Notes: a model not told the origin generated them from the letters alone. 64,000 bases of DNA from Pseudonocardia sp. MH-G8 (GCF_002262885.1 NZ_NKYF01000020.1:106679-170678); one strand, 5' to 3'. Numbered from the stretch's first letter, positions 43,865-51,976 are shown. Program-made: numbers and translations.

Positions 43865-44581
43865 ATGCGCAGCGATGAGCTCACCGGAGCGCTCGTCGAG
43901 TTCGCGGACACGCTGGTGGCCGACTTCGACATCGTCGAGTTCCTCCAGCGGCTCACCGACCGGTGCGTCGAGCTCCTCCCGGTCGATGCCGCCGGACTGG
44001 TGCTCGGCAACGGGGCGGGCGAGCTGTATGTGGTGGCCGCCACCTGCGACGACGCCCGCCTGGTCGAGACGTTCCAGCTGCACGTCGACGAGGGCCCCTG
44101 CGTGGAGTGCTACCACAGCGGGCGGCCGGCGGCCGCCGCTGACCTCGCCACGGCCGGCCGCAGATGGCCACAGCTCGCCCCGGCGCTGCAGCAGCTCGGC
44201 TTCTCCGCGGTGCACGCGTTGCCGATGCGGTGCCGGGCGGAGGTGATCGGGGCGATGAACCTGTTCCACCGGGCGCCCGGCGAGCTGGACGCCACCACCG
44301 CAGCGATCGCGCGCGGGTTCACCGACGTGGCCACGATCGGCATCCTGCAGCAGCGAGCGCGCCGCGAGCAGGAGGTGCTCGTCGAGCAGCTCCAGGCGGC
44401 CCTCACCAGCCGGGTGCTGATCGAGCAGGCCAAGGGGATGCTCGCCGAACGGCTCAACCTCGACGCCGAAGAAGCCTTCGGCCTCCTGCGGCGGCACGCC
44501 CGCAGCGGCAACCGGCGTCTCACCGATCTCGCCACCGACGTCATCGAGGGCCGGATCGACGTCTCGCACCACTCGCCGTGA
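43865..44581 (+). CDS. GAF-ANTAR regulator
   Basis: A 238-residue protein: a GAF sensor domain (residues about 15-160, with DAAGLVLGNGAGELYVVAAT and HVDEGPCVECY) and a C-terminal ANTAR RNA-binding domain (LQAALTSRVLIEQAKGMLAE and AFGLLRRHARSGNRRLTDLA). ANTAR domains bind paired hairpins and prevent premature transcription termination. The Cys-x-x-Cys in GPCVECY may be a redox or metal element of the GAF pocket. Target transcripts are unknown. ATG at 43865 behind AGAAGGGGG. Confidence 0.92.
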   Translation: MRSDELTGALVEFADTLVADFDIVEFLQRLTDRCVELLPVDAAGLVLGNGAGELYVVAATCDDARLVETFQLHVDEGPCVECYHSGRPAAAADLATAGRRWPQLAPALQQLGFSAVHALPMRCRAEVIGAMNLFHRAPGELDATTAAIARGFTDVATIGILQQRARREQEVLVEQLQAALTSRVLIEQAKGMLAERLNLDAEEAFGLLRRHARSGNRRLTDLATDVIEGRIDVSHHSP

Positions 44582-44609
44582 CCGCCCGGCCGGCTCCCGC
44601 CCGGAACGC

Positions 44610-44766
44610 TCAGCGCGCATCTCCACCGGGAGCGGAGAGCGCCTCGTCCACGCTGTGGTGGACGCTCACCACCCGCGCCATCCCGGTGATCTCGAAGGGG
44701 CGCGCCGGCACGACCCCCGACCTGCATCGCGCTCTGCCCGAGAACGCCAGGAGGCCGGCGCCGTAG
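44610..44766 (-). pseudogene. C-terminal fragment of a STAS-domain (anti-anti-sigma) protein
   Basis: The minus strand encodes YGAGLLAFSGRARCRSGVVP followed by ARPFEITGMARVVSVHHSVD and EALSA, ending in TGA at 44610. The PFEITGxxRVxxVHxxxxEAL pattern is the end of STAS anti-sigma-factor antagonists. The N-terminal half with the phosphorylatable serine is missing and the first residues look scrambled. It sits between two signalling genes on the other strand. A remnant; identification from recalled patterns. Confidence 0.45.
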
Positions 44767-44841
44767 CCGGGCGACGGACGGCCCGTAGCATGGACGGCTC
44801 GGGCGGCGGGGACGCGACCACCGGAGACGGGACGGTAGGCG

Positions 44842-45834
44842 ATGCAGGCGGCAACGGCGCTCGACGGTGACCGGTTCGCGCATCCGGCCCTGTTCTACCG
44901 GGGCGAGGACGCTTATCTCGCGGGCACGTTGCCGTTCGTCCGCGACGGCCTCGCCGCCGGTGATCCCGTCGCGGTGGCGGTCCCCCGGCCGAACCTGTCG
45001 CTGCTGCGCACCGCGCTGGGCGACGCCGCGCAGGACGTCCTGCTGCTCGACATGTCCGAGGTGGGGCGCAACCCCGGCCGGATCCTGGCGGAGGTGCTCC
45101 ACGCCGCCGCCGACCGGCATCCGGACCGGCACGTGCGGATCATCGGGGAGCCGATCTGGCCCGGCCGCACCACGCTGGAGTACCCGGCCTGCGTGCAGCA
45201 CGAAGCCTTGATCAACCTGTCGTTCCGCGGGCGGCACGTCACCGTCCTGTGCCCCTACGACGCGGAGGGTCTCGACGCGGCGGTTCTCGCGGACGCCGCG
45301 CAGACCCATCCCCTCCTGATCGAGGACGGCGGGCGGCGGGCCAGCAGCACCTACGCGCCCGAGCGCGCCGTCTCCAGGATGAACACGGCACTCCCCGAGC
45401 CGCCGGCGCGGCCGTTCGACTTCGACGCCTCGCTCCTCGGCGCCGCCCGACGGATCGCGGCCGCCGGGGCCGAGCACGCCGGGCTCTCCGAGGACCGGGT
45501 CGACGACTTCGTCCTCGGGATCGGCGAGCTCACCGCCAACAGCATCCAGCACGGAGGCGGCCGCGGCACCCTGCACGTCTGGGTCGAGGACGGCATGCTC
45601 GCGGGCGAGGTCCGCGATTCCGGACGGTTCGACGATCCGCTCGCGGGCCGCCGCCGCCCGCCGGACACGAGCCTCGGCGGCCGCGGGCTCCAGGTGGTGC
45701 ACCACATCGCGGACCTGGTCCGCACCCACGTCGGGCCGCACGGCACGACCACCCGCCTCTACCTCCGGCTGGGCAGGCCCAGGCTCCGCAGCACCAGTCC
45801 GTCCGGGCGGCGCCGTTCGTCCGCAGAGGCGTGA
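44842..45834 (+). CDS. MEDS-domain anti-sigma-type ATPase (RsbA-like)
   Basis: A 330-residue signalling protein. Residues 15-175 are a MEDS domain (HPALFYRGEDAYLAGTLPFV; IIGEPIWPGRTTLEYPACVQ; HEALINLSF), and residues about 195-310 a HATPase_c_2 domain (FVLGIGELTANSIQHGGGRG; EVRDSGRFDDPLAGR; GGRGLQVVHHIADLVRTH). Such proteins probably act as anti-sigma kinases. Its stop overlaps the DUF4185 gene start by four bases (GTGA). It follows the GAF-ANTAR gene by 260 bases on the same strand, suggesting a stress-signalling neighbourhood. Confidence 0.9.
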   Translation: MQAATALDGDRFAHPALFYRGEDAYLAGTLPFVRDGLAAGDPVAVAVPRPNLSLLRTALGDAAQDVLLLDMSEVGRNPGRILAEVLHAAADRHPDRHVRIIGEPIWPGRTTLEYPACVQHEALINLSFRGRHVTVLCPYDAEGLDAAVLADAAQTHPLLIEDGGRRASSTYAPERAVSRMNTALPEPPARPFDFDASLLGAARRIAAAGAEHAGLSEDRVDDFVLGIGELTANSIQHGGGRGTLHVWVEDGMLAGEVRDSGRFDDPLAGRRRPPDTSLGGRGLQVVHHIADLVRTHVGPHGTTTRLYLRLGRPRLRSTSPSGRRRSSAEA

Positions 45835-46868
45835 CCGACCGGCTCGCCACCAAGGTCACCGACCTCACGGGCCCCGGGATCACCGACCGGTTCGGGATCG
45901 GTGGCACCGACCTGGGCACCACCACCACCGCCCCGCACGGGCACCTGGTCTCGGTCTTCGGCGACACGTTCCGCCACGCCGGGGTCGGCGGCCCCGGTTG
46001 GCGCTCGCCGGTCGTGCTGTTCGCCGACCCGGCGAGCGTCCGCACCGGGCTGCGCTGGACGGGTTCCGCCGGGCGCGGTGCGCACGCCCGCCAGGTGGTG
46101 CGCTACCTGCACCACGGCTGGCGCCGCCGGGGCCTGCGGCTGCGTCGACTGACGACCGTCCTGCCCACCGACGTCCTCACCATCGGCGACGACATGTACC
46201 TGCACGTCATGGTGTGCCGGGAGCTGGGCAACGTGCTCTGGACCGAGCTGCACCGCTCCCGGGACGGCGGGCGCACCTGGCGTCCCACCGGCACCCGCTG
46301 GCCCGCGGAGCGGCACGACGGACTGTTCCAGATGCTCACCTGGGAACGCGGCGCGGACGGTTGGGTGTATGCACTCACCACCGGCTTCCAGCGCGCGCAC
46401 GGCCTGCTGCTGCACCGGGTGCCCGAGACAGCGCTCACCGACCCCGCGGCGTGGCAGACCTGGGGCCTCGACGCCGGCCGGTGGGGATGGGGCAACCCGC
46501 CCACCCTCGTGCTCGACGGGCGGTTCGGGGAGTTGTCCCTGCGCCGCGTCCCCGACGGGGAACGCGAGCGCTGGGTGCTGTCGGTGTTCGACGACGGCCG
46601 CTACCGCATCGACGTCCGGGTGCTGGACGGGCCGACGGCCGACCTGCACGCCGCCCCCCTGGCCACGGTGCTGCGCGGCTGCGGCTGGGACGGCGAGGAC
46701 CACGCGGGCGGGCACGTCGCGCAGCTCTACGGCGGGTACGTGCTACCCGGCTCCACGGTGCGCGAGCTGCACCTCGTGGTGAGCCAGTGGAACACCGCCA
46801 CGAACTGGCCCTACCGGTCCATGCAGTTCCGCACCGACGTCTCGGACCTGCACGGCGGGTCCGGTTAG
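45831..46868 (+). CDS. DUF4185-domain protein
   Basis: A 345-residue beta-rich protein with a predicted propeller-like sialidase/arabinanase fold: FGIGGTDLGTTTTAPHGHLV and VFGDTF at the start, DDMYLHVMVCRELG, RSRDGGRTW (an Asp-box-like element), and HVAQLYGGYVLPGSTVREL near the end. This is the DUF4185 pattern known from mycobacteria and relatives. No signal peptide is seen. The GTG start overlaps the MEDS-protein stop, so the two are co-translated, an unexpected pairing of a regulator with a glycosidase-like fold. Biochemical function unknown. Confidence 0.75.
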   Translation: MTDRLATKVTDLTGPGITDRFGIGGTDLGTTTTAPHGHLVSVFGDTFRHAGVGGPGWRSPVVLFADPASVRTGLRWTGSAGRGAHARQVVRYLHHGWRRRGLRLRRLTTVLPTDVLTIGDDMYLHVMVCRELGNVLWTELHRSRDGGRTWRPTGTRWPAERHDGLFQMLTWERGADGWVYALTTGFQRAHGLLLHRVPETALTDPAAWQTWGLDAGRWGWGNPPTLVLDGRFGELSLRRVPDGERERWVLSVFDDGRYRIDVRVLDGPTADLHAAPLATVLRGCGWDGEDHAGGHVAQLYGGYVLPGSTVRELHLVVSQWNTATNWPYRSMQFRTDVSDLHGGSG

Positions 46869-47065
46869 CGCGCCACGGGTTCCCCACGCCCGGCCAGGCC
46901 GAGCATCGCCAGCATCTCCGCGCAGTCCTCGGCGTCGGTGGAGTGTCCGGCGACGACGCGAGCGGCGCGCCGGTGCTGCATGTCCGACTCGACCGCCGCG
47001 GCCGCCTGTGCGGCGGCGAAGCGCCCGGTCTCGTTGGCGTGGGAAGGGTCTCCGGTCCAGCTCAT
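46865..47065 (-). CDS. small hypothetical protein (66 residues)
   Basis: ATG at 47065 to TAA at 46865; begins MSWTGDPSHANETGRFAAAQ and is rich in Ala and His. Its stop codon overlaps the DUF4185 stop by three bases in a tail-to-tail arrangement. No membrane segment or motif is recognised. Codon use is normal for the window. Possibly real; function unknown. Confidence 0.5.
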   Translation of the reverse strand: MSWTGDPSHANETGRFAAAQAAAAVESDMQHRRAARVVAGHSTDAEDCAEMLAMLGLAGRGEPVAR

Positions 47066-47241
47066 GCGTCCGTACTCCCTCGATCGTCGCGCCGGTGGGC
47101 TTGCGGCCGACGCGACCGTGCGTCAGGCGGCGATCTGCACGAGGCGCACACGGTGTGCCCGCCCGACCTGACCCGCTGACCCTACCCGTACCGCCGTTGC
47201 GCGGCAGGAACTCCGGCCGAGCCGTGCCGCCGACGAGGCCG

Positions 47242-47257
47242 TCGAACAGTTGTTCTA
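47242..47257. promoter_or_regulatory. LexA-like SOS box
   Basis: TCGAACAGTTGTTCTA matches the actinobacterial SOS consensus TCGAAC-N4-GTTCGA in 11 of 12 fixed positions. It lies 46 bases upstream of the AT-hook gene start and overlaps a possible -10 (TAGGAT, 47256-47261), the usual place for repression. Confidence 0.6.
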
Positions 47258-47303
47258 GGATCAGCCCGGCCCACCACGTCGTCACGAGGGAGCACCCGCA
47301 GCG

Positions 47304-47681
47304 ATGAGCACGCCCGAAGAAGCCGGCAGCACCGCGAGCCCGGACGCTCCGACCGCCACCGAGCCCGCGAAGCCGCGTCGCGGCAGGCCGAAGGGCTCCA
47401 CCGCGCGCACCACCCGCACGATCGAGCTCACCCTCACCGTCACCGGCACGGCCGACGGCGACTGGCAGGCCGAGCTCAAGCAGGGCAGCACGTGGCTCAG
47501 CCGCGGCCTGCCCGTGTCGGCCACGGCCGTGTCGAGGGCGGTGCAGGAGCTGCACGCGGAGCTGGCCGGTCCGATCGACGCCGTGATCGGCGCGGCGCGG
47601 GAGCAGCGCGCCGCCCGGGTCGCGGCGCTGGAGGCCGAGCTCGAGCAGGCGCGCAAGGCGCTGGCGGAGATCGAGGAATAG
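47304..47681 (+). CDS. small AT-hook protein with C-terminal coiled coil
   Basis: A 125-residue protein. Residues 23-36 (KPRRGRPKGSTART) form an AT-hook-like DNA-minor-groove motif with the GRP core at 27-29. The middle (TIELTLTVTGTADGDWQAEL) is a small beta module, and residues 95-125 form a charged coiled coil ending ARKALAEIEE. It resembles an uncharacterised Pseudonocardiaceae family I recall, but I cannot verify a DUF number. A LexA-like box sits in its promoter, suggesting DNA-damage induction. ATG at 47304 after GAGGGAGCACCCGCAGCG. Confidence 0.75.
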   Translation: MSTPEEAGSTASPDAPTATEPAKPRRGRPKGSTARTTRTIELTLTVTGTADGDWQAELKQGSTWLSRGLPVSATAVSRAVQELHAELAGPIDAVIGAAREQRAARVAALEAELEQARKALAEIEE

Positions 47682-47701
47682 CCCGCACGTAAGCTTCCCG
47701 G

Positions 47702-49126
47702 GTGTCCGGCATCGACCCCGACGATCTGCAGGCGTGCCTCCGGGTACTCGCCGAGGTCACCGCCCTCCCACCCGAACACCCCGACGCGGTCCGCGTCCGC
47801 CGGGCCACCGCAGGCATCTACAAGTCGGTCAAGCTGGCCCGGCGGGCCGCCAAACGGGATGCGGTCGCGGCGGCCGACGGTGCGGTCACCGCGGCCACCG
47901 CCACCGGCGCGCCCGGCCGGATCGACGACGAGACGCAGGGCCTGCCGCTGGTGTCGCAGGCTGTCGGAGCCACCGCCGGCAGGTTGTTGCGCCCGCGCGC
48001 CTGCTACACATGCAAGAACCGCTACCACGAGGTGGACGCGTTCTACCACCAGCTCTGCCCGCCCTGCGCGGCCCTGAACCGCAGCAAGCGCGACGCCCGC
48101 ACCGATCTCACCGGGCGGCGCGCCCTGCTCACCGGCGGCCGGGCGAAGATCGGGATGCACATCGCCCTGCGCCTGCTGCGCGACGGCGCGCACACCACGA
48201 TCACCACGCGGTTCCCCACCGACGCCGTGCGCCGCTTCTCCAGCCTGCCCGACAGCGCCGACTGGCTACACCGGCTGCGCGTCGTCGGCATCGACCTGCG
48301 AGACCCGGCCCAGGTCGCCGCCCTCGCCGACACCGTCTCCGCGCAGGGCCCACTCGACATCCTGATCAACAACGCGGCGCAGACCGTGCGCCGCTCCCCC
48401 GACGCCTACGCGCCCCTCGTCGCGGCCGAGCGCGCGCCGCTGCCTGCCGGCTCGCCGGTGGAGGTGCTCACGTTCGACCACGTCCGTGACGACCACCCGC
48501 CCGCGCTCACCGGCGTCGTCGGTGGGCACCGGACCCCCGCTGCCCTCACCGCGCTCGCCCTCACCGCCCGCAGCGCCTCACCGGAGCGGATCAGCGCGGG
48601 TACCGCGGTGGACGCGGGCGGGCTGCTGCCCGACACGGCGCCGGAGAACAGCTGGACCCAGCGTGTCCACGAGATCGACCCGCTCGAGCTGCTCGAGGTG
48701 CAGCTCTGCAACCAGACCGCCCCGTTCATCCTCATCAGCGCGCTGCGGCCTGCGCTGGCCGCGTCGCCCGCGCGGCGCAAGTACGTGGTGAACGTCAGCG
48801 CGATGGAAGGCCAGTTCAGCCGCGCCTACAAGGGCCCCGGTCACCCGCACACCAACATGGCCAAAGCCGCCCTGAACATGCTCACCCGCACCAGCGCGGG
48901 CGAGTTGCTCGAGAGCGACGGCATCCTGATGACTGCGGTCGACACCGGCTGGATCACCGACGAGCGGCCGCACCCCACCAAGCTCCGGCTCGCCGACGAG
49001 GGCTTCCACGCCCCGCTGGACCTGGTCGACGGCGCCGCGCGCGTGTACGACCCGATCGTGCGCGGCGAGGCGGGCGAGGACCTGCACTCCTGCTTCCTCA
49101 AGGACTACGCCCCCGCGAACTGGTGA
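47702..49126 (+). CDS. SDR-fold protein with N-terminal zinc ribbon, non-canonical active site
   Basis: A 474-residue protein. Residues 1-95 are helical; residues 101-122 hold CYTC...CPPC (Cys101, 104, 119, 122), a likely zinc ribbon; residues 138-400 are a Rossmann SDR domain starting ALLTGGRAKIGMHIALRLLR, with ILINNAAQT. The catalytic Tyr is replaced by Thr384 four residues before Lys388 (HTNMAKAAL). The segment around 220-300 is an insertion rich in Ala and Thr. GTG at 47702, 20 bases after the AT-hook gene. Probably a scaffold or an enzyme with altered chemistry; function unknown. Confidence 0.78.
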   Translation: MSGIDPDDLQACLRVLAEVTALPPEHPDAVRVRRATAGIYKSVKLARRAAKRDAVAAADGAVTAATATGAPGRIDDETQGLPLVSQAVGATAGRLLRPRACYTCKNRYHEVDAFYHQLCPPCAALNRSKRDARTDLTGRRALLTGGRAKIGMHIALRLLRDGAHTTITTRFPTDAVRRFSSLPDSADWLHRLRVVGIDLRDPAQVAALADTVSAQGPLDILINNAAQTVRRSPDAYAPLVAAERAPLPAGSPVEVLTFDHVRDDHPPALTGVVGGHRTPAALTALALTARSASPERISAGTAVDAGGLLPDTAPENSWTQRVHEIDPLELLEVQLCNQTAPFILISALRPALAASPARRKYVVNVSAMEGQFSRAYKGPGHPHTNMAKAALNMLTRTSAGELLESDGILMTAVDTGWITDERPHPTKLRLADEGFHAPLDLVDGAARVYDPIVRGEAGEDLHSCFLKDYAPANW

Positions 49127-49144
49127 CCGCGGGGCCACCGCCCC

Positions 49145-49762
49145 TCAGACCACCGCGCGTGCCTGCTCCACCGCGAGGGCGTCGACGAGGTCGTTCATCA
49201 GGTCGCCCGAGTGGCCCTTCACCCACCGGAACGAGACGTCGCCGCGCTCGTTCACCTGCGTGATCAGCGGCTCCCAGAGATCCCGGCTCACGACGGGCTT
49301 GCGCGCGCTGGTGACCCACCCGCGGGCCTGCCAGCCCTTCCACCAGCCGTCGCGGAAGCAGTTCACGACGTACGTCGAATCGCTCACGATCACGAGCGGG
49401 CCCTCCAGCGCCCGCACCGCCTCCAGCGCCGCCCGGATCTCCATCCGCTGGTTGGTCGTGGCCGGGTCCCCGCCGCTGCCCTGCCGCCCGTCCCGGGTGG
49501 CCCACGCCCAACCGCCCGGGCCCGGGTTGCCCGAGCACGCGCCGTCGGTCCACACCTCCAGCGCCCCCTCGGCGGCCGGCATCTCGTGGCGAGGGGACCG
49601 CGCCGGACCGGCGTCGGAGGCGACGCCGCCCGACCGACCGGCTGCTCCCGCATCGCCGGCGCAACCGGTGTGCGCCCACCTGCTGCCGGATTTCCGGATC
49701 TCCTCGCCGGGCCGGATGGCGGACGAGCAGACCCCGCAGGTGGTCGCGAACTTCGCGGTCAT
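49145..49762 (-). CDS. rnhA: ribonuclease HI with N-terminal zinc-binding module
   Basis: A 205-residue protein. The RNase HI domain covers residues 68-205 with the carboxylate set Asp73 (WTDGACSGNPGPGGWAW), Glu109 (TTNQRMEIRAAL), Asp128 (VIVSDSTYVVN) and Asp194 after WVKGHSGD. The first 35 residues have CGVC and HTGC (Cys9, Cys12, His31, Cys34), a probable zinc site not found in E. coli RNase HI. It degrades RNA in RNA-DNA hybrids. Start at the ATG at 49762; a GTG two codons earlier is possible. Convergent with the zinc-ribbon SDR gene. Confidence 0.92.
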   Translation of the reverse strand: MTAKFATTCGVCSSAIRPGEEIRKSGSRWAHTGCAGDAGAAGRSGGVASDAGPARSPRHEMPAAEGALEVWTDGACSGNPGPGGWAWATRDGRQGSGGDPATTNQRMEIRAALEAVRALEGPLVIVSDSTYVVNCFRDGWWKGWQARGWVTSARKPVVSRDLWEPLITQVNERGDVSFRWVKGHSGDLMNDLVDALAVEQARAVV

Positions 49763-50037
49763 CGGCACCCGGACACCCTAGTGCGGCGCCCCGGCGCCCA
49801 TCCGACCTCCTCCTCGCGACAGCGGCCGTCTCCTCGATTCACCGTGTCCAGGAGCGGCGGCACGCCATCGGGCAGGGATCGGCAACTGATCGGGCGGCGC
49901 GCAGTTTACCCGGCGTACTCTCGCTGGTGCCACGTTCGGACGGATCCGATACCCGACCGTGTCATCGCTCGCCGAGCCGATGTGCCATGATCACGCCCGC
50001 CGTCAGGCGACTTCACTCGCAACTGTGGGGATTTTTC

Positions 50038-50424
50038 ATGCAGTGGTATCTCAAGGTGCTCCGCCAGTACGTCGATTTCGCCGGCCGCAGCCGGCGGACG
50101 GAGTACTGGATGTTCGTCCTGTTCAGCGCGATCATCGCGATCGTCCTCGCAGGGCTGGACAACCTGCTCGGATTGTCGTTCTCAGCGGGCAGCTCCGGCG
50201 TGCTCGGCCTGCTCTACTCCCTGGCCGTTCTGCTGCCCGGCCTTGGCGTGACCGTTCGGAGGCTGCACGACACCGGCCGGTCCGGGTGGTGGGTGCTCAT
50301 CGCGCTCATCCCGGTGATCGGGGCGATCGTGCTCATCGTGTTCCTCGCGACCGCGGGCAACACCGCCACCAACTCCTACGGGCCGGACCCCAAGGCGTCG
50401 GTCGGCACCCCGGCTACGGTCTGA
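50038..50424 (+). CDS. DUF805 membrane protein
   Basis: A 128-residue membrane protein with the DUF805 pattern: WYLKVLRQYVDFAGRSRRTE, EYWMFVLF, TVRRLHDTGRSGWWVLIALI and NSYGPDP at the end; three to four transmembrane helices. ATG at 50038 with GTGGGG about ten bases upstream. An upstream gap of about 270 bases holds its promoter; a CATGAT at 49985-49990 might be the -10. A perfect hairpin terminator follows. Function of the family is unknown, possibly membrane stress related. Confidence 0.9.
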   Translation: MQWYLKVLRQYVDFAGRSRRTEYWMFVLFSAIIAIVLAGLDNLLGLSFSAGSSGVLGLLYSLAVLLPGLGVTVRRLHDTGRSGWWVLIALIPVIGAIVLIVFLATAGNTATNSYGPDPKASVGTPATV

Positions 50425-50448
50425 CCGCGGAGCCCGCCGAACGAGCCT

Positions 50449-50481
50449 GCGCAGCCGGCCCGCTGAGAGAGCCGGCTGCGC
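50449..50481 (+). terminator. intrinsic-type hairpin after the DUF805 gene
   Basis: GCGCAGCCGGC (50449-50459) and GCCGGCTGCGC (50471-50481) form a perfect 11-base stem with an 11-base loop, 25 bases after the stop. No U-tract follows. Confidence 0.75.
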
Positions 50482-50566
50482 GGTCGGGGTGGCGCAGGAG
50501 TCACACCCCAACGCACGGCAGCACGCGCCGTCGGCAGCGGCGATGGCGAAGGGACACGAACCCCGC

Positions 50567-50953
50567 ATGATCACCGTGATGCTCGTCGACGACCAGGCGG
50601 TCGTGCGGGCCGGCTTCCGCGTCGACGCGGTCCGGCGCCTCGCCGGCGGCGACGGACTCGTCGACCAGGCCGTGACCCGCCGGGTGATCGCGGAGTTCGC
50701 CCGGCGCAGGCCGGCGCCCGCGGCCGACACCGCGGCGGCGGACCAGCTCACGGCGCGGGAGACCGAGATCGTGGGCCTGCTCGCCACGGGCCTGTCGAAC
50801 GCCGAGATCGCGAACGAGCTGTACATCGAGACGAGCACGGTCAAGTCGCACCTCGGACGCGCGATGACCAAGATCGGCGCCCGGGACCGGCTGCAGACCG
50901 TGGTGTGGGCCTACCAGAACGGTCTGGCGAGGCGCTCCGCGGCAGAGCGCTGA
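50567..50953 (+). CDS. NarL/LuxR-type response regulator with most of the receiver domain deleted
   Basis: A 128-residue protein. Residues 1-18 (MITVMLVDDQAVVRAGFR) are the first strand and helix of a receiver domain with the acidic pocket, then the sequence jumps to VDAVRRLAGGDGLVDQAVTR, which is its last helix and linker. The intervening 75-85 residues, including the phospho-acceptor Asp and the Thr/Lys of the active site, are missing, in frame. The C-terminal LuxR helix-turn-helix (LTARETEIVGLLATGLSNAE, STVKSHLGRAMTKIGARDRL) is complete. No kinase is adjacent. It may bind DNA independently of phosphorylation, or be a decaying gene. Confidence 0.85.
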   Translation: MITVMLVDDQAVVRAGFRVDAVRRLAGGDGLVDQAVTRRVIAEFARRRPAPAADTAAADQLTARETEIVGLLATGLSNAEIANELYIETSTVKSHLGRAMTKIGARDRLQTVVWAYQNGLARRSAAER

Positions 50954-50965
50954 GCGCACCGTCGT

Positions 50966-51913
50966 TCACCCGTCGGCACCACTCTGCCCGGCGGTGAGGG
51001 CGGCGACGATGCGCGATTCGGAAGCCAGCAACGCACGGACGCCGGCGCTCTCCGCCGCGTCGGCGCGGTGGGCGAGCTGCACCTCCAAGGCCCAGCCGGG
51101 CAGCGCCAACGGCAGCTCCACGACCCGCCCGGCCCGCAGGGCGTCCGCAGCGGCGAAGGCCGGCACGATCGCGACGTAGCCGTGGTGATCCAGCATGTCG
51201 AGGGCCACCGACGGCAGGCCGACGAAGTGCACGGGACGGTCCGACGGACGGCGGGGGTGCGCGAACGTCTCGGCGAGCACCTCCGCCTCGACGTTCCACC
51301 GGTACACGGCCACGGCGCTGTCCAGCAGGTCGGTGACGGCGACGGCCCGCCGTCCGGCCAGCGGGTTGTCCGGGTGCGCGACGGTGACGATGTTCGAGCG
51401 CAGCAGCCGCCGCACGATCACCCCCGGGCGGGCCATCCGGCTGAGCAGCAGGCCCACGTCCGCGGTTCCGTCGAGCAGCTGTCCGATCACCTCGGACGAG
51501 TGCGACACGCGCGTGTGCGCGTTCAGCGCGGCCGCGCTCAGCACGTCCAGCACCGCGGGGAAGACCACGAGGCCGAGACTCGCCGGAGCCGCGACCACCA
51601 GCCGCCGTCGTTCCGGTGCACGGACGGCGTCGTGCGCATCGTGCAGCAGTTCGAGGCACCGGCGGGCGTAGGCGAGGAACCGCTCGCCTGCGGGCGTCAG
51701 GGTCGAACCACGCCGCGTGCGCACGAACAGCTCGCTGGAGACCTTCTGCTCCAGCGAGGTCATCCGGGCGCTGACCGACGGGGTTGCCAGCAGGAGCTCG
51801 GCCGCGGCGGCGGTGAAGCTGCCGCAACGCGCCACGGCGAGGAAGACCATGAGGTCGAGGGTCTCGACGCTCTCCCCCAGCAGCGGTGTCGTCGACCGTG
51901 CCGTCCCGGTCAC
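50966..51913 (-). CDS. LysR-family regulator of the importer/C-S-lyase operon
   Basis: A 315-residue LysR protein: helix-turn-helix SFTAAAAELLLATPSVSARM with LFVRTRRGSTLTPAGERF, then an effector-binding domain. GTG start at 51913. It is divergent from the solute-binding-protein gene with a LysR-like inverted repeat between them, so it most likely controls the 52-56.7 kb operon. The inducer would be the imported compound or a product of the C-S lyase. Confidence 0.9.
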   Translation of the reverse strand: MTGTARSTTPLLGESVETLDLMVFLAVARCGSFTAAAAELLLATPSVSARMTSLEQKVSSELFVRTRRGSTLTPAGERFLAYARRCLELLHDAHDAVRAPERRRLVVAAPASLGLVVFPAVLDVLSAAALNAHTRVSHSSEVIGQLLDGTADVGLLLSRMARPGVIVRRLLRSNIVTVAHPDNPLAGRRAVAVTDLLDSAVAVYRWNVEAEVLAETFAHPRRPSDRPVHFVGLPSVALDMLDHHGYVAIVPAFAAADALRAGRVVELPLALPGWALEVQLAHRADAAESAGVRALLASESRIVAALTAGQSGADG

Positions 51914-51953
51914 AGGCTGGGCCTCACACCGGGGGCAGGGAACGGACGTCTAC

Positions 51954-51976
51954 CTCGGGTCCACCACATACCCGAG
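51954..51976. promoter_or_regulatory. inverted repeat, candidate LysR operator
   Basis: CTCGGGT (51954-51960) and ACCCGAG (51970-51976) are perfect complements nine bases apart, placed between the divergent LysR and binding-protein genes. A second hairpin, AGCAGGTG (51983-51990) with CACCTGCT (52008-52015), follows in the leader of the binding-protein gene, 20 bases before its start. Confidence 0.5.
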
